Notes: generated by a model from the sequence alone, not told the origin. A DNA stretch of 64,000 bases from CAVOXO01 sp963700425 (GCA_963700425.1 CAVOXO010000001.1:1240001-1304000); one strand, 5' to 3'. Positions 18,489 to 28,465 are shown, numbered from the stretch's first letter. A program made the numbers and translations.

Positions 18489-19743
18489 ATGGGCGGTGCT
18501 CAGAGCGTGGGCGCAGGTAGGGCACGGGGCCGGTTGGGTTGGCGTCGGATCGGGGTGTCGGCGTCGATGGTGGTTGCGCTCGCGGCCTCGGGTTGCGTAC
18601 CGACGCCGCCGAGCGTTCCGGCGCCCGAACTCCCGGCGGGGGTCGGTGTCGGCGTGGGTCCGCGATACGGGCGGGACATTGGTGGGCGATGACGGCGACT
18701 ATTCGCCGTCCCTTGACGCCTACACCCTCCTGGATGGAGCGGTGGTGGGGCCCGGGCCGATCGACCCGCTCTCGTTCGCTGTTCCACCAACGATTGTTGA
18801 TGGTTTCGGTGGGACCTCAGCAGGGTTGCTCACCGCGCCTGACGGCACGGCACGGCTCCCATGGAACGGGTTCGCGGGCGAAGGCATCACGATGGAGACC
18901 ACCCACCCGTACGAGGGCGACTGGACACTCGAGTTCCCAGGGGGGAGCTGCTTGGTGGCGACGGTGGGCATCTACCACCAGATCCAGATGATCAGCCCCT
19001 CGCCCGACGGGACCAAGGTCGCTGTGCGGAGTCACGACAACGACGGTGGTAGCCGCGTCTCGGTGGCGGCGTTGGTCGACGGGGCTATCTGCCCGTCGAT
19101 CAGCATTGCCGGGTACCACGCCTTGGCGTCGCCACCTTCGTCCGCGGGCACCGTGCTGGTCTGGGCCCCTGATTCGTCGGCCGTCGCCTACAAGGTGTTT
19201 CGGAACGGGGCGGGCATCGAACAGCTCTCGGCGTCGCCGGGCGCCACGCCCGTTCAGGTGGTGGCCCCGACGACCGGAGGACTCGTTCCCATGGGATGGT
19301 CGGTCGACGACCGGCTCCTCTACAGCCGCCTCGAGTTCGAGGGCGGCTCCCCGGCGTCGTGGCTGATCACCCGGGCCGTCGTGGGCGGGCCCGAGCGGGT
19401 GATCGACACCGCCACACTCCCCACGGCGTTCCCGGGAACGGTTTCGCCCCTCACGAGGGGCGGGCTCCACCGGTTCCTCCACTACGGGTACTTCGTCCCT
19501 GGCACCACGTCGATCGTCTACCAGCACGGTTCGTCGAGCGTGACCGACAGCGACGGCTATGCGTTCCCGCGCTTCTACGTGGCCCTCGAAGCGGACGCTG
19601 ACAACGCGGCGTCGAAGCCGATCCTGGGCAGCGTTCCACCGCTCGCCTGGCACCAGGAGGCGCTGACGGAAGGGTCGTACTCGCCGCCATTCGATCTCAT
19701 CGACGTGCCCAACGCTGAGTTCATCGACCGCTTCATCCACTGA
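18489..19743 (+). CDS. TolB-like beta-propeller lipoprotein (frame broken)
   Basis: About 417 residues from ATG 18489. The N-terminal signal (IGVSASMVVALAASGC) ends in a lipobox, and a Pro-rich spacer follows. A frame break near 18,645 joins to VRDTGGTLVGDDGDYSPSLDAY. The body has TolB/WD40-type PD blades: ISPSPDGTKVAVRS, VWAPDSSAVAYKV, MGWSVDDRLLYSRL and TTSIVYQHG. Such propellers are usually extracytoplasmic scaffolds; no Tol system is present, so binding partner is unknown. Repeat A copies flank the gene on both sides (18,181 and 19,803). It is one of several lipoprotein units in the island. Confidence 0.7.
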
Positions 19744-19802
19744 GCCACCCGCGGCCCGTCACAGTGCTCCGGTGCTCGGCCTTGTGACGCTCTGAAACTC
19801 CC

Positions 19803-19995
19803 GGATTCGGCGCACACCTCTTGGTCTGCCCGCACCGGGTCTGCAGCCGCCGCGGTTGACACGTCGCTGACAAGAACTCGGCGACCAGAGTCCGCCGGCG
19901 TCCTCCATCCCCGGACGTCACGACCTTCGACGGCACGTGGCCGAACTCCCCGGACACAGACCGTGAGCAAGGCGACGCGGCAACCCTTCGCTGCG
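19803..19995 (+). repeat. Dispersed repeat A, long copy 9
   Basis: A long member. It opens with ATTCGGCGCACACCTC and TTGGTCTG...CTGCAGCCGC, shared with the copy at 28,266, continues with GACACGtcGCTGACAAG and CCTTCGACGG, shared with the copy at 42,372, and ends in the core ACCGTGAGCAAGGCGACGCG. It fills the gap between the TolB-like lipoprotein and the divergent lipoprotein at 20,189, together with repeat B copy 2. No gene is visible here. Confidence 0.6.
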
Positions 19996-20134
19996 CGGAC
20001 CCAGGGCACGCGACGCCACCCGACGGTGCTCGACTGCACTCGATGGTCCTTCTGAGCGCAGCGCTGAATCGCCGACAGAGACCTGATGAGTTGAACGCAG
20101 GATCGGAACTCGGGCGTGGCGGACGGCGTAGATC

Positions 20135-20182
20135 GGCCCGAAACGCCCGGCATCGTGGGGCGGATGAGTACTCGGCCCCCAC
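20135..20182 (+). repeat. Dispersed repeat B, copy 2
   Basis: GGCCCGAAACGCCCGGCATC then GTGGGGCGGATGAG and TACTCGGCCCCCAC. Differs from copy 1 at a handful of positions over about 48 bases; the upstream 35 bases are also related. It ends seven bases before the stop codon of the minus-strand lipoprotein gene. Confidence 0.65.
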
Positions 20183-20188
20183 AGGTGC

Positions 20189-21218
20189 TCAGAAGAGTGG
20201 ATGCCAGCCGGGTCCGGTGATGCCGCCGTTGGAGCCTTTCGGGGTCATGCGTTCATCGATCACGTGGCCGGCCGCGATCGCTTTGAGGTTCACGTTGGCG
20301 CAGTCGGCGTCGAGGACGGTTTCGTTGCCGTTGTAGTGACCGGACGCGTTCGGGAAAGCGGTCCATCCCGCTGTCTGGTGGTAGCGGGCGTCTTTGACCT
20401 GGGCGGAACGGAAGTCGGTGTCGCACGGTCCGCGGTGCTCGATCAGTTCTTGGAAGAACGAGGTGTGGGCGACCATCGGCGCGTTGGGGAGGCACCAGGT
20501 CCCACCCGATTGGCTGAGCTGTGTTGTTTCGTCGGTGAGCACCATTTCCCAATCCGGTGAACGGACCCGAGACGTCGGTCACGTCGGAGGTCGTGCGCCC
20601 GGTCTTTCGTACCGAGAGCCGGTACCAGTGGTCGGTTTGGAGGTTCACGACGGTGTGGGGTTTGAAGGTGGGGTGGGTGTTGGGATTGGCGCAGGGGCTT
20701 CCGCCGTCTCGGAGGGCTTGGCCGCCGAGGCTGGAGGGGCAGTAGCCGCTCCAGTCGAGGTACATCTGGGCCTGCTGCCCGCTGCCGCCGAATGCCAGAC
20801 CGCCGTGCATGCCGTAGTAGTTCGGGTCGGTGGGCGACGGCCCGACGTCGACCGCGAGCGCCGAGAACCAGACATATCCGCTTGAGCGTCGAACACCGTT
20901 GAGGCACGAGTCGAAGTCGCTGCACGGAGGAGTGGCCACGTTCATGCTCAGCAGCGGCCGTTGACGCCGCTTGGCGTCGCCGAGTAGTCCACATGGTTCG
21001 TCATGTAGATCCGGTCAGTGACCGGCGGAATCGTCGTGGTGGTCGTCGACGTCGTTGTTGATGTTGACGTCGATGTCGATGTCGATGTCGATGTGGTGGT
21101 GGTGCCGGGGTCGCCCGGAGTGGGTGTGCACGCCGCGATGAGCGTGGAGATCGCGACGACGGCAGCGGCTCGTGAGCGAGTGCCTGTCCCGGTCCCGCGT
21201 GGACGAGTCGAGTTTCAT
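20189..21218 (-). CDS. Secreted lipoprotein with Thr/Ser linker (several frame breaks)
   Basis: Starts at ATG 21218 after AAGGGGGGAC. With breaks joined, the sequence reads a signal RAAAVVAISTLIAACTPTPG (lipobox Cys), then a Thr/Ser linker of alternating Thr and Ser, then IPPVTDRIYMTNHVDYSATP. The body has LLSMNVATPPCSDFDSCLNG, YYGMHGGLAFGGSG, MYLDWSGYCPSSLGG, LQTDHWYRLSVRKTGR and ENSFFQEL-like AHTSFFQELIEHRGPC. Breaks fall near 21,180, 20,955 and 20,560. The body with WYRLSV and a Trp/Tyr-rich beta pattern suggests a lectin-like or laminin-G-like binding domain, but I cannot place it in a family. Flanked by repeat B on its 3' side. Confidence 0.6.
21055..21110 (+). repeat. Hexanucleotide microsatellite (GATGTC)n
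   Basis: About five near-perfect GATGTC units followed by GGTGGTGGTG. On the minus strand it encodes the alternating Thr-Ser linker of the lipoprotein gene. Because the unit is six bases, copy-number change would lengthen the linker without shifting frame. Confidence 0.8.
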
Positions 21219-21268
21219 GTCCCCCCTTGGCCGTTGTTGCCGGCGTGGGCGAACGATAGATGGTTCCT

Positions 21269-21673
21269 TCAGACTACGTGGTCGACAATCAATCCACCCG
21301 GGACGTTGGGGCCACGGGTCTGTCGCTCCTCGAGGCTGATGGTGAAGGGGGTTCGGGTGGTGGGTGTGTGGCGCTGGCCGCGTACCGATTCGGCGAGCCG
21401 TCCGATGCGCTCGGCGTCGGGGGTGGACGTCGAGACGCTCTGATGGTCTCGGGGACCGAGGTCGAGGGTGTCGGGTTGGGTGAGGGCAAGGAGCCGTTCG
21501 GGGTGGGCGAGGTGATGGGTGAGTGCATGCCAGGTTCGTATTTCGACGTGGTCGGCGTGACCGCGTTGGCAGTCGCACCGCTGCGCACTGTCTCGTGGGC
21601 GGCGGTTGGGGCATTGGTGGGCGCGGCGGGTGTCGTCGGGTCGCGCGCGCAGCCGCCCAAGGTGCTTCCGCAC
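21269..21673 (-). CDS. Hypothetical protein with N-terminal HTH-like segment
   Basis: 134 residues from GTG 21673 (VRKHLGRLRARPDDTRRAHQ), G/C-rich at third positions and on the same strand as the lipoprotein downstream. The open frame continues upstream without a start (RPPGHLTVRKHLGRLRARP), which looks like a helix-turn-helix recognition region, so the N terminus may be lost to a frame break. Four closely spaced Cys/His residues (CPNRRPRDSAQRCDCQRGH) could bind metal. I do not recognise a family. Confidence 0.3.
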   Translation of the reverse strand: MRKHLGRLRARPDDTRRAHQCPNRRPRDSAQRCDCQRGHADHVEIRTWHALTHHLAHPERLLALTQPDTLDLGPRDHQSVSTSTPDAERIGRLAESVRGQRHTPTTRTPFTISLEERQTRGPNVPGGLIVDHVV

Positions 21674-21919
21674 GGTGAGATGACCCGGCGGGCGAACATG
21701 TAGTGGTGTGGGGCCGGGATGCTGTGCCGAGGGGTTGGCGCCGGAGGCGCCGTCGTCGATGAACCGTCCGACGACAACTCAGTTCTGCTCCATCGCGTAC
21801 GCGGCGCAGCGGTCGTGTTGACCGCCGAGGCTGGTCCCTCGTCCAGCCTGTTCATCGGTGGAGACCCGGCAGTGGATCACTGCGATCAACGCCTCACCGT
21901 CCGGCGGACTCGAGCCGGG

Positions 21920-22085
21920 ATGGGACTGCCGCGTCATCAGGTGACACTTGATCTGTTTCGTCGAGAGGTCGGACGGCGCGACACGAGCCGGGCATCAGCC
22001 GGTATCACCGGGCCCAAGCGGACGGCAACCGTGGGTAACAATGACGGGGGAGCGCTTCCCGGACGGTGACCGTGAGCGAGGAAGA
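21920..22085 (+). repeat. Dispersed repeat A, long copy 3
   Basis: Over about 150 bases this is the clear relative of copy 4 at 33,724: GACTGCCGCGTCATCA, GTGACAC, GAGAGG, GCATCAGCCGG, GGGCCCAAGCGGACGGCAAC and CGTGGG.AAC align in order. Contains a degenerate form (21,936-21,952) of the 17-base palindrome that is perfect in copy 4, and ends in ACGGTGACCGTGAGC. It fills most of the gene-poor stretch 21,674-22,223 upstream of the RCC1 lipoprotein. Confidence 0.7.
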
Positions 22086-22223
22086 CACGGTGATCCGTCT
22101 GGACTCGTTGAACTGCCGCGCCAGTGGCGTGAGGACCTTGGGCCCTTTCCAGTGGGCCGGAATCGGTGAACGATCGCGGGAGGTCAATCGACAGTGTGCT
22201 GTCACCGTGCAAGGGAGTCGATC

Positions 22224-23741
22224 ATGATGAGTCGCCGATTCGTTGTGGGCGCCGTGGCTGTGGTCGCGGTGTTGGTCGTGGCGTCGGGGTGTGTTCCGAG
22301 CCCCGGGGCGGGGCAGGTTGGCTACTCGTTCGTGTGCGCGCCCGCGGACGCCTGCCGCTGGCGAACGTGACTATCACGGTGGTCTCGGCTCCGTCGGGCG
22401 CCAAGGTGGAGGTCAGTCGCCGCGACGAGTATCGAGACCACTCCGATGTGGTGTATTTCGAACGCACCTTCTCCGATGTCGTCGACGGCGGGACCTACAG
22501 TGTTCTCGAGAATGCGGGTGAGGGGGCGTTGGTGTTGGACGCTGGTCTTTGCCTGCGGGTCAACCCCTCCGACGGCGTCGTGTACGCGACCACCGCGGTC
22601 CCTGCGGACCCAGGGACCAACTTGTTGTACGCGCTCGGGTTTCTGCGAGTGGCGGTCTTCCGTGGTTCCCCGCCGGAGACCTATCGGAACGTCCCTGTTG
22701 ATGTCACCGGGGTCGCCGGCGCGACCGATGTGGCGGCAGGGTTGAGTCATTCGTGTGCGGTCGTTTCGGGCGGGGCGGTGACGTGTTGGGGTTCCAACGG
22801 TGACGGTCAGCTCGGCGACGGCACCAACAGCGATAGTCGTCGCCCCGTCGAGGTGAGCGGGCTGATCGGTGCGACGTCGGTGGTTGGCGGCTACGGCCAC
22901 ACTTGCCGCGCTCGTGGCCGGTGGGTCGGTGAGGTGTTGGGGTTCGAACGGTGACGGCCGGCTCGGCGACGGCACGAACAGCGCGAGCGCCGGTCCGGTG
23001 GATGTAGTCGGGGTCGCCGACGCGACCCAGATCGCTGCCGGGGCCACCTTCACGTGTGCGCTCGTCACAGGCGGAACTGTCTGGTGTTGGGGAGCCAACC
23101 ACGATGGCGTCCTGGGAACAGGGACATTTGGTAGCGGAACCGAGTCCAACGTGCCGGTCGAGGTGCCAGGGATCTCTGGTGCCACCCAGATCGCTGCAGG
23201 GGGGTCGCACGCGTGCGCCATCGTGGCCGCCGGCAATGTGAAGTGTTGGGGCGGCAACCGCCACGGTCAATTGGGGAACGGCACGATCGACGACAGGAGT
23301 CTGGTTCCGACCGGCGTGATCGGGGTCGCCGGCGCCACGGACGTGGCGGCCGGCCCGCTCCACACGTGCGCCGTGGTAGCCGGCGGGGCGGTCAAATGCT
23401 GGGGATGGAACGAAAGGGGTCAGTTGGGCAACGGGACCAAGGGCGCAGACAGTCCCGTGCCCGTGGACGCGACCGGTCTCACCGGAGCGACACAGGTCTC
23501 CACTGGCGGGCGGCACACCTGCGCCGTCGCGGCGGACGGCGGCACCTCTTGCTGGGGGTGGAACCCATACGGCCAGCTGGGGACGGGCAACTACGCCGAC
23601 AGCCTGGCCCCGATCGACGTCACCCGGATCACCGACGCCACACGGATCGACGCTGGCAACGAGCATTCCTGTGTGATCGTCGGGGGCGGCGCCGTGAAGT
23701 GCTGGGGCTACAACGACGGGGGCCAACTCGGTAACGGCTGA
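22224..23741 (+). CDS. RCC1-repeat beta-propeller lipoprotein (frame broken)
   Basis: About 505 residues. ATG 22224 after AAGGGAG; the signal VVGAVAVVAVLVVASGC ends in a lipobox. A break near 22,355 leads into an N-terminal domain (NVTITVVSAPSGAKVEVS...VVYFERTFSDVVDGGTYSV) that also occurs in the lipoprotein at 30,166. From about residue 160 there are seven RCC1/BNR-type repeats, each marked by CWG.N..GQLG.G (TCWGSNGDGQLGDG, RCWGSNGDGRLGDG, WCWGANHDG, KCWGGNRHGQLGNG, KCWGWNERGQLGNG, SCWGWNPYGQLGTG, KCWGYNDGGQLGNG). A second break is near 22,911. Seven repeats make one closed propeller. It is probably a surface binding protein. A repeat A copy lies on each side. Confidence 0.8.
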
Positions 23742-23990
23742 ATCGCCCCCAGACGCAAACAGGTACATCCATAGGCATCTGAATCGGTCGGCGCGTACCA
23801 GCGCAGTGGTCGGCTTGGGTCAGCGGTGCCTCGGGCTGACGCTCCGCCAGCAAGCAACGAGGTGCCGTCGGCGAAGAGGGGCCGAGCACCGCGACCCGAG
23901 ATGGGTCTGCTGCACGATCCGGTGACACCCTCGTTGCGAAGACCCGGTAGGCAGATGCAGCGAGCGTCGATCTACCCGAACGTCGCGAAC

Positions 23991-24052
23991 CTCGACGGAA
24001 CTCGGCGGTACTCCCGGACGGCGACCGTGAGCTGAGAAGACGCAGTGGTGAG
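23991..24052 (+). repeat. Dispersed repeat A, copy 5
   Basis: CTCGACGGAACTCGGCGGTA, then CGGACGGCGACCGTGAGC, agreeing with the 5' half of the core; the GCGGCAGCG half has decayed. It lies in the gene-free stretch 23,742-24,356 between the RCC1 lipoprotein and the ADP-ribosylglycohydrolase. A weak repeat B-like segment (GGGGCGGTTGAGTTC) is at 24,201. No gene is seen in this stretch. Confidence 0.5.
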
Positions 24053-24356
24053 TCCACATCCCGGACGCAATCTCACGCAGCAACCCTGGACGTCACGCGA
24101 CGGACGATTCGCACTCGAGTTCCTTGAGACGCGTGCGCGAAGGTAAGGCCAGCCCTGACTTCACGGGGGGGTGGTCCAACCGACGAGACCCCCAGAATTC
24201 CGGGGCGGTTGAGTTCACGGCACCCGCACCCGAAGACCTGCGGGATCTCTATGTCGGCAAGCGAGTTCCGGACGAGCTCCGGACACGGGGGTCCGCGAAC
24301 CCGGTTCGCTATACCTGGCGGTGATCTCGGCTCGACCTGTTCGGGGCTGTTCCCAT

Positions 24357-25874
24357 TCAGCCAGTTGGAGCGGGCGGAACAGGGAGCGCGGCAAGCTCCG
24401 TCAAGGCTGCCGAGAGGAAGGGGTTGGGCCGATTCAACGCTGCCGCTACCTCGTCGAGCGCGGCCTCGGCGCTGAGGCCGCGGTGGCGGTGGAGCCAGGC
24501 GGCGGCGACCGCGGGGGTGCGGTTCAGGGCCTGGACGCAGTGGACGAACGGGCGGCGGCCGTCATCCCGCAAGGCGGCGAGGCCGTCGGCGACGTCGGCG
24601 AGCAGGAGAACGAGGTTGGGGTTCTCCTCGGCGCTGGAGTCGAGCAGCCCGAGAGCATGGTGCTCGACCCCGTCGGGCACGTCGGCGGTGCCCATCCGGC
24701 ACAGTGAGATCACCGTGTCGGCTCCCGCAGCGAGCGCTTCGCCGAGCGCGGCGACGTTGCCGAACTCGACCCCTCCCAACTCGACCCGCAGGGGGTGAGC
24801 GGGGAAGTCCCGCAGGTAGTGGGGGAGCATCGACGCGGCGGTGGGCCAGCCGTGGGCGTCGGACCGCCCGCCGCGGTGGGCCAGGCGGGCCAGCCGTTCG
24901 AGATCCGTGGCTCGCAATGGCGCCTCGTCGTAGGTGCGGCGGCCGAGGAGGAGGCGGCGCCACTCGAACGGCAGCGCGGTCGCCCCCCAGCGGGCGCCGA
25001 GCAGCGAGCCGGCGATGGCAGCCACGGTGTCGGTGTCACCCCCGGCCCGCACCGCCTCGTCGAGGGCGAGGCGGAGATGGGCGCCGGCCACAGGCCCGAC
25101 CGGGACTGGCGTCGAGCAGATGGCGGCCAGCGCGGCCTGGAAGGCGTGGACTACCCACCCGTTCCTCGGGAAGTCGCGCGGTGACGCCGTCGTGGCCTCG
25201 TCGATCAGGGCTCGCCAGCGGTCGCGGCGCTCTTCGGGCACGTGGGAGAGCGCTTCGCGCACGGGTTGGGCCCAGTCCCAGGGCTGGTCGGAGGCGGGGG
25301 CGTGGTGGATCGTGTGGTCGATCGCCACCGACCACAGCACGCAGGCGTCGACGCAGTCGACGTCCGCGTGGGTCAGTGCGGAAACGTCGGCCGCCAACGT
25401 CGCGATCGCCGCCGGGTCGCCGGGATGGGCGAGCGCGATCGGCCCGGTGCGCATCAGGCTGCCGTTGCCGGCCGCGTGGTCCGGGTTGGCAAGGGCGTAG
25501 CGGGCCGCCGCGTCACCCAGGGCGCCGCTGGATGAGAGCACGGAGCGGGTCTGGTTGCCGACGTCGGCGGGCCCGCTGGCGAACCACGCCCGGAAACCCG
25601 CCTCGACCCGCCCCAGGTCGGCCGACCCCTCGGCGAGCGGCGTGAGCACCGCCAACGCCATCTGGGTGTCGTCAGTCCACTCGCCCGGCGCCCACCCGAA
25701 CCCCCCGCCGCCCTTCATCCGCACCGGCGTGCCGGGCGGGAGCGGCGGTCCGAACTCGTAGCCGGCGCCGAGAGCGTCGCCCGCGGCCGACATGACCACC
25801 ACCCCGGCCGCGCGGTCGGCGATCACCGGGTGCGGCACCGTCGAGCCACTCGCGTCGTCGCCCTTATCCGTCAC
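24357..25874 (-). CDS. ADP-ribosylglycohydrolase fused to a dual-specificity-phosphatase-like domain
   Basis: 505 residues from GTG 25874 (VTDKGDDASGSTVPHPVIAD). Residues ~20-345 are an ADP-ribosyl-[dinitrogenase reductase] glycohydrolase (DraG) domain: GDALGAGYEF, metal-binding GEWTDDTQMAL, AGNGSLMRTGPIAL and GGDTDTVAAIAGSLLGARWG. These remove ADP-ribose from proteins or nucleic acids. The C-terminal ~130 residues carry PFVHCVQALNRTPAVAAAW, an HCX5R phosphatase loop, with VELGGVEFGNVAAL and a DxxD-like VISL block before it. The start overlaps the last codons of the upstream nuclease gene by 11 bases, so they form an operon. There is no frame break. It plausibly acts in nucleotide or ADP-ribose signalling, or defence; this is inference. 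Confidence 0.85.
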   Translation of the reverse strand: MTDKGDDASGSTVPHPVIADRAAGVVVMSAAGDALGAGYEFGPPLPPGTPVRMKGGGGFGWAPGEWTDDTQMALAVLTPLAEGSADLGRVEAGFRAWFASGPADVGNQTRSVLSSSGALGDAAARYALANPDHAAGNGSLMRTGPIALAHPGDPAAIATLAADVSALTHADVDCVDACVLWSVAIDHTIHHAPASDQPWDWAQPVREALSHVPEERRDRWRALIDEATTASPRDFPRNGWVVHAFQAALAAICSTPVPVGPVAGAHLRLALDEAVRAGGDTDTVAAIAGSLLGARWGATALPFEWRRLLLGRRTYDEAPLRATDLERLARLAHRGGRSDAHGWPTAASMLPHYLRDFPAHPLRVELGGVEFGNVAALGEALAAGADTVISLCRMGTADVPDGVEHHALGLLDSSAEENPNLVLLLADVADGLAALRDDGRRPFVHCVQALNRTPAVAAAWLHRHRGLSAEAALDEVAAALNRPNPFLSAALTELAALPVPPAPTG

Positions 25875-27792
25875 CGTTTGTCCCGTCGAGGTCGGCGATG
25901 CGGGGAAGGCGGGGACCCTCCGTCTCGAGCCAGTCGCGCAGGGCGTGGGTGGCCTCGACGTCGTTGCGGTTGTAGGCGAGCAGCCGCTGGCGGTTCTGTT
26001 GGCGTACCGCCGGGTCGGGGTCGGTGGTGGCCGCGTGGTGCCAGGCCATCGACTGCTCACCGCCGGGGTCGTCGTCGTCCCACCTGAACCCGGCCAGGCC
26101 GGCTGCCCTCTTCAGGCCGAGGTTCGTGCCCGTGATGACCTGGGTCCCCAGGACGTTCTCCATGTCGACCCAGCCCGTCGGCGGGCCCGAGTCGTCCTTG
26201 GCGATCAGCTCGGCGACAGCAGCCTCCGCCTTGTCGCCCATCAGGCGGGCGAGGCGCTTCATCTCGGTTTCCTCGGCGTGGCGGTGGTAGCAGTAGACGG
26301 CGACGGTGTGGCCCGCCCGCTCGGCGGCGGCCCGCGTGCCCAGCAGCCAGTCCAGCCAGGCGGCGAACACCCCGATCTCACCGTCGGCGGGGTCGGGGTC
26401 CCAGGTGGCGAAGTGCCGGTAGCCGGGTTCGGTGAGGCCAGTGGATGCCCGGTCGATGACGAGGGAGCCCCACAGGTACGTGCCGTCGACGGTGTTCTCC
26501 ATGTCGACGTCGATCTCCAGGTCGGCCCGGGGCACTCTTGGAGCCGTGACCCCACGGCGCAGGTACGCGGGGTCGGAGCCGAGCCAGGCCCGGGCCTGGT
26601 CGATCGACTCGGCGAGCTTGCCGACCGGCGCCTTGTGCAGCGCGGCGACCCGTCGGTCGAGCGGGCGGGCGTCACCGGCCGTGACCACTCCAGCGTGGCG
26701 CAGATTCTCGATCTGCCTCCTCCTGCGCCGACCGATCACCTCTCCGATCGGGGTGCCGTCCGCCTCGGCGTCGAGGCCGTCGAGGTTGACGAACAGCGTC
26801 GGTAGGTCGACGTTGGCGTCGCGGAGGGTCGCCGTCCGGTGGTCGAGGGCGGCCAGACCAGGGATCGACGACACCACTCCCCGATCCCGGTGCGCCTTCC
26901 ACGTCGTCCAGGCGATGCCGGGCAGCAGGCTGATGTCACGATGGTTGTCGAGGTGGGCGCCGCAGTACGGCCACCATCCGCAGCCGTTGCAGTCGCCGGT
27001 CTTGACCGGCACCACCTGCGGCGAATCGTCGAGCTCTCCGGAACGGAGGGCGAGGGCCTTGGCGATGATGTCGAGCCGGAACCCGAACTCGAAGTCGTAG
27101 ACGTCCATCGTCGACCGCTTCTTCGTCCCCCTCGATCGCGACGGCGTCGTCCAGATCTCGGAGTCGAGGTCGAACCACACCACCATCCGCTCAGTGCCGA
27201 TGATGCCGCCGTGGTTGGACCCAGCCGCCTGCCCACACGCCTCCAGCATCCACCGGTAGTGGGCGAGCTGGACCAGGTCGTCCTTGCGCTTCCGGGCCGT
27301 GCCGTCCTCGACGGTCGTGGCCGTGTGGAACCAGGGTGAGCTCAGATCGGCGCAATGGGCGGGCAGCGTGTCGTCGTCACCCAGGGTGCGGTGGTGCTTC
27401 ACGTCGACCGGGTGGTAGCCACCGCCCTCCGCCGCCACCAACACGTCGGGCTCGCCCACCCGCCGGCCCCCCTCGTCCACGGGGAGCCGGCCCCCGATGA
27501 TCACCGGCGCGCCGGACTCCATGGCCGCCAGCGTCTCCGCCTCCCGAGCGGTCCGACCCTCAGGCCCGTCACGCTCGACGACCACCGCATCGGGGTGGTC
27601 GTCCACCAGCTCGGCGACCACCGCGGCCTCGAAGGCCACACCCCGATCCATACGCAGCCGTACCGCCTCCGAGTCCGGCGCCTTCAGGGCCGGGTCCAAG
27701 AGCACGTTCCATTGCGGCACGACCGGGCACTGCTTGGCCAGGTACCCCCCCTGCGGGGGCACCCCGCTCACGTCGAGGCGTGTCGAGTTCAC
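25864..27792 (-). CDS. TM0106-family RecB/Cas4-like nuclease with RNase H-like domain
   Basis: 642 residues from GTG 27792 (VNSTRLDVSGVPPQGGYLA). The N-terminal half is a PD-(D/E)XK nuclease: GEPDVLVAAEGGGYHPVDVKHH gives the catalytic D...DxK. A lone Cys in AKQCPVVPQW and the triad DCNGCGWWPYC (CX2CX5C, about residue 265) form a probable Cas4/AddB-type iron-sulfur site. The C-terminal half is a DnaQ/RNase H_2-like exonuclease domain with DLEIDVDMEN at its start and YNRNDVEATHALRDWL at its end. Intact, and overlapping the ADP-ribosylglycohydrolase gene. The family is widespread but uncharacterised; DNA repair or defence is plausible. Confidence 0.85.
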   Translation of the reverse strand: MNSTRLDVSGVPPQGGYLAKQCPVVPQWNVLLDPALKAPDSEAVRLRMDRGVAFEAAVVAELVDDHPDAVVVERDGPEGRTAREAETLAAMESGAPVIIGGRLPVDEGGRRVGEPDVLVAAEGGGYHPVDVKHHRTLGDDDTLPAHCADLSSPWFHTATTVEDGTARKRKDDLVQLAHYRWMLEACGQAAGSNHGGIIGTERMVVWFDLDSEIWTTPSRSRGTKKRSTMDVYDFEFGFRLDIIAKALALRSGELDDSPQVVPVKTGDCNGCGWWPYCGAHLDNHRDISLLPGIAWTTWKAHRDRGVVSSIPGLAALDHRTATLRDANVDLPTLFVNLDGLDAEADGTPIGEVIGRRRRRQIENLRHAGVVTAGDARPLDRRVAALHKAPVGKLAESIDQARAWLGSDPAYLRRGVTAPRVPRADLEIDVDMENTVDGTYLWGSLVIDRASTGLTEPGYRHFATWDPDPADGEIGVFAAWLDWLLGTRAAAERAGHTVAVYCYHRHAEETEMKRLARLMGDKAEAAVAELIAKDDSGPPTGWVDMENVLGTQVITGTNLGLKRAAGLAGFRWDDDDPGGEQSMAWHHAATTDPDPAVRQQNRQRLLAYNRNDVEATHALRDWLETEGPRLPRIADLDGTNGDG

Positions 27793-27995
27793 CTGCGGAG
27801 TCTCGCGTCGTTCGGTTCGGCGCGACACGGCCAAGGCGACAAGGCGGTCACCTCCAGACGCTCGAGGTGGGACGGGATGCACCCATCGGCGACGAGTCCA
27901 TCCGCTCCGGGTCCTCTGAGATCCCGACCTTCGTGACCGTGCCTACCGGGGTCGGGCGGTGGCCAGAGGTGGCGGTCGCGCGCCACACGCTCGGC

Positions 27996-28055
27996 ATGAC
28001 GACGGACCTGCGCAACCAGCTCGACTGGCTGGCCGACGATGGCTACCTGGCCCGC
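27996..28055 (+). pseudogene. Fragment resembling dienelactone hydrolase
   Basis: MTTDLRNQLDWLADDGYLA matches the stretch after the oxyanion loop in dienelactone hydrolase-type enzymes. The next residues (expected VAPDLY) are lost in frame shifts, and no upstream HGxxG or later nucleophile elbow is found. It is a 20-residue scrap between the nuclease gene and repeat A copy 10, too short to be certain. Confidence 0.25.
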
Positions 28056-28265
28056 ACGCGGCGACGTCGAGGTGTTCGACGACCTCGACGCGTCTGGGTG
28101 CCCGATATCGCGCCGGTGTTCATCAGGCGGCGTGTCGGTATTCATCGACCGGGCCGTCGCAGCGGGTAGACCGCATGCCCCGCTGGTCTGGGCGGGTGAC
28201 TCCGGTGGGGATCGTTGGTCGCGGCGGCTGCTGGTCGAGGGAGCGCTGGGGCCGGTGAATCGCCG

Positions 28266-28465
28266 ACTTCGGCGCGCACCTCTTGGTCTGACAGGAGCGC
28301 GCCTGCAGCCGCGAAGGAGGACGAACTTCACGCCCCTCAGTGTGCCCGAAGCGACGCGTTCACCGGCAGGCCGATCGTCGACCGAGGTATCCCCTGACCG
28401 CCGGCCAGGAATGGCGAAATCCTCTGAACTCTGGCCGTGATCGAAGACGCGGGGAGAGCTGTCGG
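28266..28465 (+). repeat. Dispersed repeat A, long copy 10
   Basis: ACTTCGGCGCGCACCTC and TTGGTCTG...CTGCAGCCGC correspond to the opening of copy 9 at 19,803; the end (CTGGCCGTGATCGAAGACGC) is a decayed form of the core. It occupies the gene-free stretch 27,793-28,611, in which I otherwise see only the hydrolase scrap. Confidence 0.5.
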
